64,000 bases of DNA, taken from assembly GCA_033763395.1 (NCBI GenBank), contig JANRKQ010000129.1:1-64000 (forward strand), given 5' to 3'. The notes beneath the pieces were generated by a model. The model worked only from the letters and a program-made list of their open reading frames with translations, made no database searches and had not been told where the DNA came from. This DNA comes from Xiheimicrobium sp033763395. GTDB lineage: Bacteria > Myxococcota > Myxococcia > Myxococcales > Myxococcaceae. Below are positions 16,280-24,260 of the stretch, piece by piece. Within the stretch, counting starts at the first letter, position 1; every line of letters starts with the position of its first letter. Position numbers and translations under genes: made by a program.

Positions 16280-17776
16280 GTGGGTGTCCGTGAGGTCAAG
16301 GAAAAGGCCGCGAAGCTCGTGGCCCAGGGCCAGCTCGACCGCGCCGAAGTGTTGTTGCGGCAGGTGCTGACGCAAACGCCGCGCGACGCCCAGACCTGGC
16401 TCAAGCACGCCGAAGTGCTCAAGCGGCTCTCTCGCCCGGCCGACGCGGTGGCGAGCTACCGGCTGGCCGCACGCATTCTCGACGACGAGGGGCACCACCC
16501 GCGCGCGGCGGCGGCGCTCAAGCTGGCGCTCACGCTCCTGCCGGACGACATCGACCTCATCACCGATGTCATCCGCTCAGAGATGAAGACGCGCAAAGGC
16601 CAGGCGGCCGTACGCTCGGTGTTCCCCATCTCGTCGCCATCGCAGCTCCTGGCCGCGGTGCCCGCGTCGTCACCCAGCGCCATCGCGCGCGACGCCGAGG
16701 GGCTCCAGCTGGCGTTGCCGAGCGCGCCAGCCCGCGTCGATGCGCTGGGACGAGAGAGTGACCGACGGGCCAGTGAGACCTCGGGCGCTCTTGTCGACAG
16801 CGCGGCTACGGCGAATTCCCCAGGCGACGCACCGAGCGGCGACGCGCGCACGTTCGACTCCACGCACGCGGGCGATCGCCCCACCGCGGAGGTTGGGCTC
16901 GACGAGGTCGTGAACCAGGACGCAGGTGACGGGCGCGGACCACGTGCGCACGACTCCACGCGCGCGGGCGATCGCCCCGCCGCGCTGGCTGGGCTCGACC
17001 AGGATGTGACCGAGGACACAGGTGACGGGGGGCGCGGACCACGTGCGCACGACTCCACGCACGCGGGCGATCGCCCCACCGCGCTGGCTGGGCTCGACCA
17101 GGATGTGACCGAGTACACAGGTGACGGGGGGCGCGGACCACGTGCGCACGACTCCACGCACGTGGGCGATCGGTCCACCGCGCTCGCTGGGCTCGACGAG
17201 GTCGTGAACCAGGACGCTGGTGACGGGCGCGCGAGCGGCCCTGCTGATTCGGTGCGAAGCCCTGGCTCGCACCAGCGGCTCGTGAGCCGCCTTCCTGACG
17301 CCGGACTCCCCGAAGGCATCGCCCCTGATGCTGCGGGGGCAGGGCACCTCTCTCCAGCTGGGAACGGAGACGAGGCCCCCGGCGCGTTCGAGTTGATCGT
17401 CCCAGACGTGCTGACGACTTCGCCCGCAGCGAGTCATGGCGCGTCGCACGAACCGGTCGCGCCTCGCGATGCGCTCGACCTACTCGTCCGCGACACCCTC
17501 GGCGCTCGACGCAGCGAACCTCCCGCGGGCGAGGCACACGTGCGCCCCTCATCGCCTGTCGGGGCCAGTCCCCAGGACCCCGATGCCGACTCCGGGTTCG
17601 CCCTCGAGGTGCGCGCCGGGCCCGACGTCTGGCCTCAGGTCCGACGCCTCTCGGCACGCGCCGTCGCGATTCGTCCGGCACCGGGCGCCCGGTGGGTCGT
17701 CATCTCCGGCGATCTGCTCGAGGTGCGCTTCACCGACGAGCTCGACGTCCCCGAAGACGCCGAGTGGCTCGAGTGA
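16280..17776 (+). CDS. TPR protein with tandem-repeat linker
   Basis: 498 residues. Two or three TPR-like helical hairpins lie at about 5-100 (AAKLVAQGQLDRAEVLLRQV, then ADAVASYRLAARI). A long low-complexity linker follows from about 100 to 420, and a small conserved-looking domain closes the protein (about 425-498, ending VPEDAEWLE). The linker contains four in-frame copies of a 32-33-residue unit (193-about 322), with the core DSTHAGDRPTALAGLDQDV. The start is GTG at 16280, with no strong ribosome binding site. No signal peptide is visible, so it is probably cytoplasmic. The function is unknown. A secreted barrel-like protein follows 34 bases downstream. Confidence 0.7.
   Translation: MGVREVKEKAAKLVAQGQLDRAEVLLRQVLTQTPRDAQTWLKHAEVLKRLSRPADAVASYRLAARILDDEGHHPRAAAALKLALTLLPDDIDLITDVIRSEMKTRKGQAAVRSVFPISSPSQLLAAVPASSPSAIARDAEGLQLALPSAPARVDALGRESDRRASETSGALVDSAATANSPGDAPSGDARTFDSTHAGDRPTAEVGLDEVVNQDAGDGRGPRAHDSTRAGDRPAALAGLDQDVTEDTGDGGRGPRAHDSTHAGDRPTALAGLDQDVTEYTGDGGRGPRAHDSTHVGDRSTALAGLDEVVNQDAGDGRASGPADSVRSPGSHQRLVSRLPDAGLPEGIAPDAAGAGHLSPAGNGDEAPGAFELIVPDVLTTSPAASHGASHEPVAPRDALDLLVRDTLGARRSEPPAGEAHVRPSSPVGASPQDPDADSGFALEVRAGPDVWPQVRRLSARAVAIRPAPGARWVVISGDLLEVRFTDELDVPEDAEWLE
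16856..17246 (+). repeat. Four in-frame coding repeats of 96-99 bp
   Basis: Units start at 16856, 16952, 17051 and 17150 (spacing 96, 99, 99), each opening GACTCCACG. Units 2 and 3 differ by only a few bases, so the expansion looks recent. All spacings are multiples of three, which preserves the TPR protein's frame. Confidence 0.9.
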
Positions 17777-17810
17777 GCACGAAGTGATGCGTGCGGGCGC
17801 GAGCAGGTTT

Positions 17811-18599
17811 ATGAGGCAGCGCGTGCGGCTCGGAGCGTTCATCGTGGCGGTGCTGTCGGTGCCCACGCTCGCCCACGCCGAGCGGCCCTTTCCCTTCACG
17901 TGGACCTCGGCCACCGAGGCGAAGGGTGCAGCCAGCCCCCAGCTCTGGCTCACCATCCGGTCCGGCCGTCAGACGCCGTACGACGCGCTCGAGGCCCGCG
18001 GGTGGGTTGGCCTCGGGGTCGCGCGCAACGTCGACGTGCACCTGGGGCTCGACGCCGACGTGGCGCTGCGCCGTCGGGAAGAGAAGCAGCTCGACGGCCG
18101 GCTGTCGACGCAGGTCCGGTACCGGCTGCTCGAGCCCAACGACGTGGTGGGCCTGGCGCTGCTCGCGCGCGCGGGCGTGGGCGTGGCCGCCACGCAGCTC
18201 GAAGCGCGCCTCATCCTCGACCGGGTGCTGGGTGACGTGCTCCTCGCCGCCAACTCGGCCTTCGAGCGCACCATCTTCTGGGACCGCCGTGACGCCATCG
18301 AGACGCGCCTCGAGCACTCCTTCGCGCTCCGCCTCGCGGTGACGACCGACGTGACGGCGGGCCTCGAGCTGCGCGCGCGGCAGGCGTGGCGGAGCGCCGA
18401 GTACCAGGGCACCGGGTTCTACGTCGGGCCGACACTCTCGGTGCGCACGAAGGTCGCCTGGGTCAGCATCGGCGCCGTCGCGCAGGTGGCGTCGCACAAG
18501 GCCGAGGGCGACCGCGGCAACGGCGAGCCGATCATCTTCCGGGACGACGAGCGGTTCGTCATCCGGCTGGTGGTGGGTGCGCCGACGCCGACGAAGTGA
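17811..18599 (+). CDS. Secreted protein, probable outer-membrane beta-barrel
   Basis: 262 residues with a signal peptide (MRQRVRLGAFIVAVLSVPTL, cleaved after AHA). The mature part is made of alternating strands with aromatic ends, for example NVDVHLGLDADVALRR and LSTQVRYRLLEPN, and closes near ERFVIRLVVGA. This suits a small outer-membrane barrel. I do not recognise a family. ATG 17811 was chosen because it opens the signal peptide and has AGG six bases ahead; ATG 17787 is in frame but would lengthen the leader. The last 41 bases overlap the convergent P-type ATPase gene. Confidence 0.65.
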   Translation: MRQRVRLGAFIVAVLSVPTLAHAERPFPFTWTSATEAKGAASPQLWLTIRSGRQTPYDALEARGWVGLGVARNVDVHLGLDADVALRRREEKQLDGRLSTQVRYRLLEPNDVVGLALLARAGVGVAATQLEARLILDRVLGDVLLAANSAFERTIFWDRRDAIETRLEHSFALRLAVTTDVTAGLELRARQAWRSAEYQGTGFYVGPTLSVRTKVAWVSIGAVAQVASHKAEGDRGNGEPIIFRDDERFVIRLVVGAPTPTK

Positions 18600-21243
18600 C
18601 GGCTGACGCCTTCCGCAGCAGCTTGAGCGCGTCGACGGCGAGCACGGGTACGACGCCGAACGCGCACGCCGACGCGAGGTTCGCGAGCGACTCGTTGGCG
18701 AAGCCGAACAGGCGCTGAAGGAACGGGACGAGCGTGACCGCGGCGAGAACGCCCAGGGTCGCCGTCAGCAGGACCGGCAGGGCCCGGTTGGAACGCGCGA
18801 GCCCCTGCCAGAACGGTCCGCGCGCGCGCGCCGACAAGAGGATGGCGAGGTTCCCCGTCACCAGGGCGACGAAGGCGAGCGTGCGCTGCGACTCGAGCGG
18901 TAGGGCGGCGGCGCGGGCCCACCAGGTGACGCCGAGCGCGCCCGCCAGCGCCGCCGCGCCGAGCGCGAGGCTGAGCGCGATACCCGAGGCCGTGAAGAGG
19001 CGCGCGGTGGCACCACGGGGTGGGCGCTCCATCACATCGGGCTCTTCGGGCTCGGCCTCGAACACGATGGAGCACGAGGGGTCGATGATGAGCTCGAGGA
19101 AGACGACGTGCACCGGGCCGAGCACGACGCCCCACCCGAGCAGCGCCGGCACCAGCGACAGGCCCGCGAGCGGCAGGTGCACCGCGAGGATGTAGCCCAC
19201 CGCCTTGCGGAGGTTGTCGAAGATGCGGCGCCCCAGGCGCACCGCCGTGACGATGGAGCCGAACGCGTCGTCCACCAGCACCAGCGAAGCCGCCTCGCGC
19301 GCGACGTCGGTGCCCCGCTGGCCCATGGCGACCCCGATGTCGGCGGCCTTGAGGGCGGGCGCGTCGTTGACGCCGTCGCCCGTCATCGCCACCACCCGCC
19401 CGTCGGCCTTCAGCGCCTGCACGATGCGCAGCTTGTGGGCCGGCACGGCGCGCGCCACCACCGAGGCCGTCTTCAGGCGACGTTGGAGCGCGTCGTCGGA
19501 CAACGCCTCGAGCTCCGGCCCGGTCAGCACGTCGTCGGTCGACAGGCCGGCCTTGCGGGCGATGGCGCGCGCCGTCTCGAGGTGATCTCCGGTGATGACG
19601 AGCACCTGGAGCCGCGCTCGCCGGCAGGTCGCGATGGCCTCGGCCACGTCGTCGCGCAGCGGGTCTTCGAGGCCGACGAGGCCGGCCAGCACGAAGTCGA
19701 CCTCGTGGGGGTGACGGGGTTCGGCGTCGACCGGCCCCGCGCTGCGCGCCACCGCGAGCACCCGCAGCCCGTCCGAGGCCAGCGTGCGCACCTCGTCCCG
19801 CCAGCGCGCCGCCGTGTCGGGGGAGAGGTGGCAGAGATCGAAGATGGCCTCGGGCGCGCCCTTGGTGGCCACCACGAGGCGCCCCGTGTCGTCGCCGCGC
19901 CAGAGGTGCGTGACGGCGAGCAGCCCCGGCGAGAGGGGAAACTCGCGCGCCTGCGTCCAGTCCGGGTGGAGGTGCTCGGTGCGCGCGAGCGCGCGCGTGC
20001 CCAGCGCGTGAAAGGCCTTCTCCATCGGGTCGAAGGGGTCTCGCGGCGAGGCCAGAATCCCGAACTCCACCAGCGCGTGAACGGCCTCGGGCAGCTCGGC
20101 GCGCTCCTCGAGCAGCTCGAAGGCCACGCCGGGCGTGAGGTCGGCCACCACGCGCGGGTGCTCCCCTCGCCTCGCCTCGGGAATGGGCCCCTCCGCCGGG
20201 ACGAGGCGGCGCAGCGTCATGCGGTTCTGCGTCAGCGTGCCGGTCTTGTCGGTGCACAGCACCTCGGCGGCGCCCAGCGTCTCGACGGCGTTGACGTGTC
20301 GGGTCAGCACCTTCACCCGCGACAGCCGCCATGCGCCGATGGCGAGGAAGACGGTGAGGACGACGGGGAACTCCTCGGGGAGCAGCGCCATCGCCAGCGC
20401 GATGCCCGACAGCGCCGACTCGAGCCAGGGCGTGCCAGACAGCCCCCGAATCACCACCAGCGCCAGCGACAGCCCCGCGCCCACGAGCGCCATGCGCCGC
20501 ACGACGACGTCGACCTCGCGCTGGAGCGGGCTGCGACCTCGCTCGAGCTCGGCGAGCGACGCGCCGATGCGGCCCAGCTCCGACCGCGCGCCCGTGGCCA
20601 CCACCTCGGCCAGCCCGCGCCCGGACGTCACCAGGGTGCCCGCGAAGAGGCTCGAGGTGCCGTCGCCACCGGGGCTGGCCGCCGTCGTCGCGGCGCGGTC
20701 GGGCTCCTTCGACACGCTCACCGACTCACCCGTCAAGAGGGACTCGTCGACGGTGAGGGTGCTGCCTTCGCGCAGGAGCGCGTCGGCCGGCACCCGGTCG
20801 CCCTCGGCGAGTCGCACGAGGTCGCCGCGCACCACGTGCAGGCCCGCGATGGTGCGAATCACGCCGTCGCGCACCACCGTCGCCCGCGGCGCCGAGAGAT
20901 CCTTCAGGGCCTCGAGCGCCCGCTCGGTGCGGCCCTCCTGCACCACGGTGATGGTGATGACGATGAGGACGAAGCCGAGCAGGGTGAGGCCCTCGCGCAC
21001 GTCGCCGAGCACGAGGTACAGCGCCGCGGCGCCGAGCAGGAGCAGGAACATCGGCTCCTTCACCACGCCCAGCACCAGCGCCAGCACGGTGCGCCGCTCC
21101 GACTTCGACAGCGCGTTGGGCCCGTCGACCGCCAGGCGTCGTTCAGCCTCGGCCGAGGTGAGGCCAAGCCACGGCGTGTCGGTTGCCGTCACCACTCCCT
21201 GCGGCGCAGAACCTGCGGGGGGCGGTGCGGGCGGTGCCGTCAT
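18559..21243 (-). CDS. Cation-transporting P-type ATPase (P2-like)
   Basis: 894 residues. The cation-ATPase N-terminal segment (about 24-50) is followed by the actuator motif TGES at 171-174, the membrane motif PEEFP at 289-293 in place of the PEGLP of classic Ca2+ pumps, the phosphorylation site DKTGTLT from Asp332, and TGDGVNDAP in the hinge. C-terminal membrane helices complete the pump. No N-terminal metal-binding CxxC domain is present, so it is not a copper/zinc type. PEEFP-type pumps are usually annotated as calcium or general cation pumps; the ion cannot be fixed here. Its C-terminal codons overlap the barrel gene on the other strand. Confidence 0.88.
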   Translation of the reverse strand: MTAPPAPPPAGSAPQGVVTATDTPWLGLTSAEAERRLAVDGPNALSKSERRTVLALVLGVVKEPMFLLLLGAAALYLVLGDVREGLTLLGFVLIVITITVVQEGRTERALEALKDLSAPRATVVRDGVIRTIAGLHVVRGDLVRLAEGDRVPADALLREGSTLTVDESLLTGESVSVSKEPDRAATTAASPGGDGTSSLFAGTLVTSGRGLAEVVATGARSELGRIGASLAELERGRSPLQREVDVVVRRMALVGAGLSLALVVIRGLSGTPWLESALSGIALAMALLPEEFPVVLTVFLAIGAWRLSRVKVLTRHVNAVETLGAAEVLCTDKTGTLTQNRMTLRRLVPAEGPIPEARRGEHPRVVADLTPGVAFELLEERAELPEAVHALVEFGILASPRDPFDPMEKAFHALGTRALARTEHLHPDWTQAREFPLSPGLLAVTHLWRGDDTGRLVVATKGAPEAIFDLCHLSPDTAARWRDEVRTLASDGLRVLAVARSAGPVDAEPRHPHEVDFVLAGLVGLEDPLRDDVAEAIATCRRARLQVLVITGDHLETARAIARKAGLSTDDVLTGPELEALSDDALQRRLKTASVVARAVPAHKLRIVQALKADGRVVAMTGDGVNDAPALKAADIGVAMGQRGTDVAREAASLVLVDDAFGSIVTAVRLGRRIFDNLRKAVGYILAVHLPLAGLSLVPALLGWGVVLGPVHVVFLELIIDPSCSIVFEAEPEEPDVMERPPRGATARLFTASGIALSLALGAAALAGALGVTWWARAAALPLESQRTLAFVALVTGNLAILLSARARGPFWQGLARSNRALPVLLTATLGVLAAVTLVPFLQRLFGFANESLANLASACAFGVVPVLAVDALKLLRKASAVTSSASAHPPPAG

Positions 21244-21295
21244 TGGAGGACTCCGGCCGCGCTCGATGCAAACGAGCGACCAGAGGCCGACGACG

Positions 21296-24028
21296 CTACT
21301 TCACGACGGCGCCGTCGGCGTCGAGCACCGTCACGGGCCCCAGGTTGAGCGCGCGCACGCCCGCTTCGATCTTCGCCCGGTCGCCGACGACGACCCACAC
21401 GAGGCTCTGCGGCTTCACCACCTTGCGCGCGGCGACGTCGTAGTCCTCGCGCTTGAGCGCGCGCACCTTCGCCGCCCACGTCTGGAAGTAGTCGTCGGGC
21501 AGCCCGTAGGTGATGACCTGGCCCATCGCGCCCTGCACGGCGCCGTTCGTCTCCCACGCGCCCGGGAGCTTCAGCACGCGGTCGGCCTGAATGCGCTCGA
21601 ACTCCTCGGCGGTGGTGGGGCGCTTGCCGACGAACTCGGTGAGCTCCTTCTGGATCTCGGCGAGCGACTCCTTCGTCTTGTCGGTCTGCACCGGCGCCGA
21701 GATGCCGAAGAAGCGCTGGCCGCGGGCGTCGCCGAAGAAGGTGCGCACGCCGTAGCTCCAGTGCTTGTCCTCGCGCAGGTTCATGTTGAGGCGCGAGTTG
21801 AAGTCACCGCCCAGCACGGTGTTCATGCCCAGAATCGCGGGCTCGTCGGGGTTGTTGGTGGGCGGCGCCGGGTGCCCGACGAGAATGACGCTCTGCTGGC
21901 TGCCCGGGCGGTCGACGAGCCACACCGAGGGTTTGTCGGCGAGCTTCACCTCGGGCACCTCGACGCGCGGGGCCGCGCCGCTGGTCCAGCCTGCGAAGGC
22001 CTTCTCGAGCTTCGGGAGCAGCTCGGCCAGGGTGATGTCGCCCACGACGCCCAGGGTCGCGCTCCCCGGCTTGAGTCGCGCCTTCGCGAAGGCCGCCACG
22101 TCGTCGCGGGTCAACCGCCCGACGGAGGCCTCGGTGCCGGAGGACGGCAGGGCGTACGGGTGGCCCTCGCCGAAGAGCAGCCGTGGCGCGAGGCGCGAGG
22201 CGATGCCGCCGGGCGAGTTCTTCTCCTGCTTGATGCCGGCGAGGCGCTGGTTCTTGAGGCGCTCGAAGTCGGCGGCGGGGAAGGTGGGCCTCAGCACCAC
22301 GTCGGCCATCAGCGCGAGCGAGGGGTCGACGTTCGCCTTGAGCGACGTCATCGAGATGACCGACACGTCCTGTCCGGCGCCGGTGGAGAGCGTCGAGCCG
22401 AGCCGCTGGAGCGCCTCGGACAGCTGAATGGCGTCTCGGGTGCCGGCGCCCTCGTCGAGCAGATCCATCGCGAGGCTGGCGAGGCCCGCGGTCTGGGCCG
22501 TATCGCTCGACGAGCCGCCCTCGAGGCGCAGCCGCAGGTCGAGCACGGGCACGCCCTTGCGCTCGGCGAGCACCACGGTGAGGCCGTTCTTGAGCGTCGC
22601 GCGCTGCAGCGATGGGAACGTCACCTCGGGCGGCGGGCCCAGCGGCGGCAGCTTCGTGCGGTCGACGCCGTCTTTCGTGTTGGTGAAGGTGCCGAACGGC
22701 CGCACCACGAGGTCGAGGCGCGGCGCGCCGAGCCACTCCTTCGCGGCCGCCTGTACCTGCTTCGGGGTGGCCGTCTCGAGCGTGCGCAGCGAGTCTTTCC
22801 ACGCGTCGGGGCGGCCCAGGTACACCTGACTTTCGGCCAGCACGTCGCTCTTGCCGCCGAAGCCGCCGATGCGCTCGAGCCCACGAATGAAGCCGGCCAG
22901 CCACTGGGTCCGCAGCCGCGCGAGCTCGTCGTCGGTGGGGCCCTTCTCGAGGAAGCGCTTGAGCTCCTCGTCGAGCGCCTGCTCCACCTTCGCCAGCTCG
23001 ACGCCCGGCTTCACCGTGGCGGTGATGATGGCCTGGCCCGCGAGCTCACCGTCCCAGATGCCGGCCGAGACGTCGGTGGCGATCTGATCGGTGTACACGA
23101 GCCGCTTGAAGAGCCGGCTCGTCTTGCCCTGCGCGAGCACGGCGGTGGCGATGTTGAGCAGGTCGTTGTCGCCGCTGGTGAGCGAGGGCGTCACCCAGAA
23201 GCGGTACAGGCGCGTCTGGGGCACGCGGTCTTCGAGCTCCTTGCGCACGTTCGCGGTGAGCTTCTCGGCCCAGGGTCCCTTTCGCGGCACCGGCGGCCCC
23301 GCGGGAATGTGGCCGAAGTACGTCTTCACCTTCTCGTGCACCGCCTTCGCGTCGACGTCGCCGGCGATGACGAGGGTGGCGTTCGACGGGCCGTACCAGG
23401 TCTTGAACCACTCCTGCACGTCCTTGAGCGAGGCGGCGTCGAGGTCTTCCATGCTGCCCAGCACCGTGCCGCGCGGGTAGGCGTACGGGTGGTGCGAGGG
23501 GAAGAGCACCTTGTTGGCCTCGTTGAAGACCTGGCCGTAGGGCTGGTTCTCGCTCTGCCGCTTCTCGTTCTGCACCACGCCGCGCTGCTCGTCGAGGCGG
23601 GCCTGGTCGATGACGCCGAGCAGGTGGCCCATGCGGTCGGACTCGAGGAAGAGCACGCGGTCGAGCCCGCTCACCGGCACGTTCTGGAAGTAGTTGGTGC
23701 GGTCGCGGTTGGTGGTGCCGTTGAGGTCGGTCGCGCCCATGGCGCCGAGCGCCTTGAAGTAGTCGGTGTTGAAGTGCTCCGAGCCGTTGAACATGAGGTG
23801 CTCGAACAGGTGGGCGAAGCCACTCTTGCCGGGCACCTCGTCCTTCGAGCCGACGTGGTACCAGACGTTGACGGCGACGATGGGCGCCTTCTTGTCCTCG
23901 TGGACGATGAGCGTCAGCCCGTTGTCGAGGACGAACTTCTGGAAGGGCACGTCGATGCTCTGAGCGAGCGACGGCGCCTTCGACGGAGCCTGGGACAGCA
24001 CCACTGCAGCGAGCGCGAGTGCGAACAT
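21296..24028 (-). CDS. M16-family zinc peptidase, two fused halves
   Basis: 910 residues with a signal peptide (MFALALAAVVLSQA). The N-terminal half has the inverted zinc motif HLFEH at 73-77 and the downstream acidic helix ENQPYGQVFNEA, so it should be catalytic. The second half begins near 485 (LKNGLTVVLAERKGVPVLDLRLR) and lacks HxxEH, the usual inactive partner. This arrangement is the pitrilysin/PqqL-like fused form, acting in the periplasm on small peptides or misfolded fragments. The start at 24028 was chosen for the signal peptide. The toxin remnant lies just upstream. Confidence 0.88.
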   Translation of the reverse strand: MFALALAAVVLSQAPSKAPSLAQSIDVPFQKFVLDNGLTLIVHEDKKAPIVAVNVWYHVGSKDEVPGKSGFAHLFEHLMFNGSEHFNTDYFKALGAMGATDLNGTTNRDRTNYFQNVPVSGLDRVLFLESDRMGHLLGVIDQARLDEQRGVVQNEKRQSENQPYGQVFNEANKVLFPSHHPYAYPRGTVLGSMEDLDAASLKDVQEWFKTWYGPSNATLVIAGDVDAKAVHEKVKTYFGHIPAGPPVPRKGPWAEKLTANVRKELEDRVPQTRLYRFWVTPSLTSGDNDLLNIATAVLAQGKTSRLFKRLVYTDQIATDVSAGIWDGELAGQAIITATVKPGVELAKVEQALDEELKRFLEKGPTDDELARLRTQWLAGFIRGLERIGGFGGKSDVLAESQVYLGRPDAWKDSLRTLETATPKQVQAAAKEWLGAPRLDLVVRPFGTFTNTKDGVDRTKLPPLGPPPEVTFPSLQRATLKNGLTVVLAERKGVPVLDLRLRLEGGSSSDTAQTAGLASLAMDLLDEGAGTRDAIQLSEALQRLGSTLSTGAGQDVSVISMTSLKANVDPSLALMADVVLRPTFPAADFERLKNQRLAGIKQEKNSPGGIASRLAPRLLFGEGHPYALPSSGTEASVGRLTRDDVAAFAKARLKPGSATLGVVGDITLAELLPKLEKAFAGWTSGAAPRVEVPEVKLADKPSVWLVDRPGSQQSVILVGHPAPPTNNPDEPAILGMNTVLGGDFNSRLNMNLREDKHWSYGVRTFFGDARGQRFFGISAPVQTDKTKESLAEIQKELTEFVGKRPTTAEEFERIQADRVLKLPGAWETNGAVQGAMGQVITYGLPDDYFQTWAAKVRALKREDYDVAARKVVKPQSLVWVVVGDRAKIEAGVRALNLGPVTVLDADGAVVK

Positions 24029-24086
24029 GGGCCGAGGGCATAGCGCCGCTCCGAGACCGGTGCCGCTGCTTCGTGAGGCGGCGACC

Positions 24087-24213
24087 TCACCGCTCGGGGT
24101 ATCCAGCCTCGCGTTGGTGCCGAATCGCGAGCACGTCGATGCGGCCGCGGCGCACACGGTAGAGCGCGAGGGACCCCGTCTTGGAGCTTGAGGGTCGTGA
24201 CGGTCGTCGACAT
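24087..24213 (-). pseudogene. Remnant of a ParE/RelE-type toxin-antitoxin pair
   Basis: On the minus strand, a frame ending at 24087 reads SLALYRVRRGRIDVLAIRHQ and then REAGYPER-stop, which strongly resembles the C-terminal strands of ParE/RelE toxins. Upstream, in a different frame, an ATG at 24213 opens MSTTVTTLKLQD, which looks like the start of a short antitoxin. The two pieces meet within about 10 codons, suggesting an internal deletion that removed most of both genes. It is too short to encode a working system. The toxin-tail resemblance is good; the antitoxin part is a guess. Confidence 0.6.
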
Positions 24214-24215
24214 GA

Positions 24216-24235
24216 GGTCATCCTGAAGGATGACC
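24216..24235. promoter_or_regulatory. Perfect inverted repeat in front of the toxin-antitoxin remnant
   Basis: GGTCATCC, loop TGAA, GGATGACC: 8-bp arms ending 3 bases before the ATG of the remnant. Antitoxins often bind palindromes at this place for autoregulation, so it may be a fossil operator. It also lies just beyond the stop of the upstream TPR gene and could act as a transcription terminator. Confidence 0.45.
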
Positions 24236-24260
24236 GAGCGAAACTCGAGGGCGCGACCGG

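Noticed and set aside
16856..17246. CRISPR array
   Set aside because: The units are 96-99 bp, contiguous and coding in frame, with no short repeat/spacer alternation and no cas genes.
20135..24043. Plus-strand open frame of about 1300 codons across the P-type ATPase and M16 genes
   Set aside because: It is His/Arg/Val-rich without domain features and lies opposite two well-supported genes.
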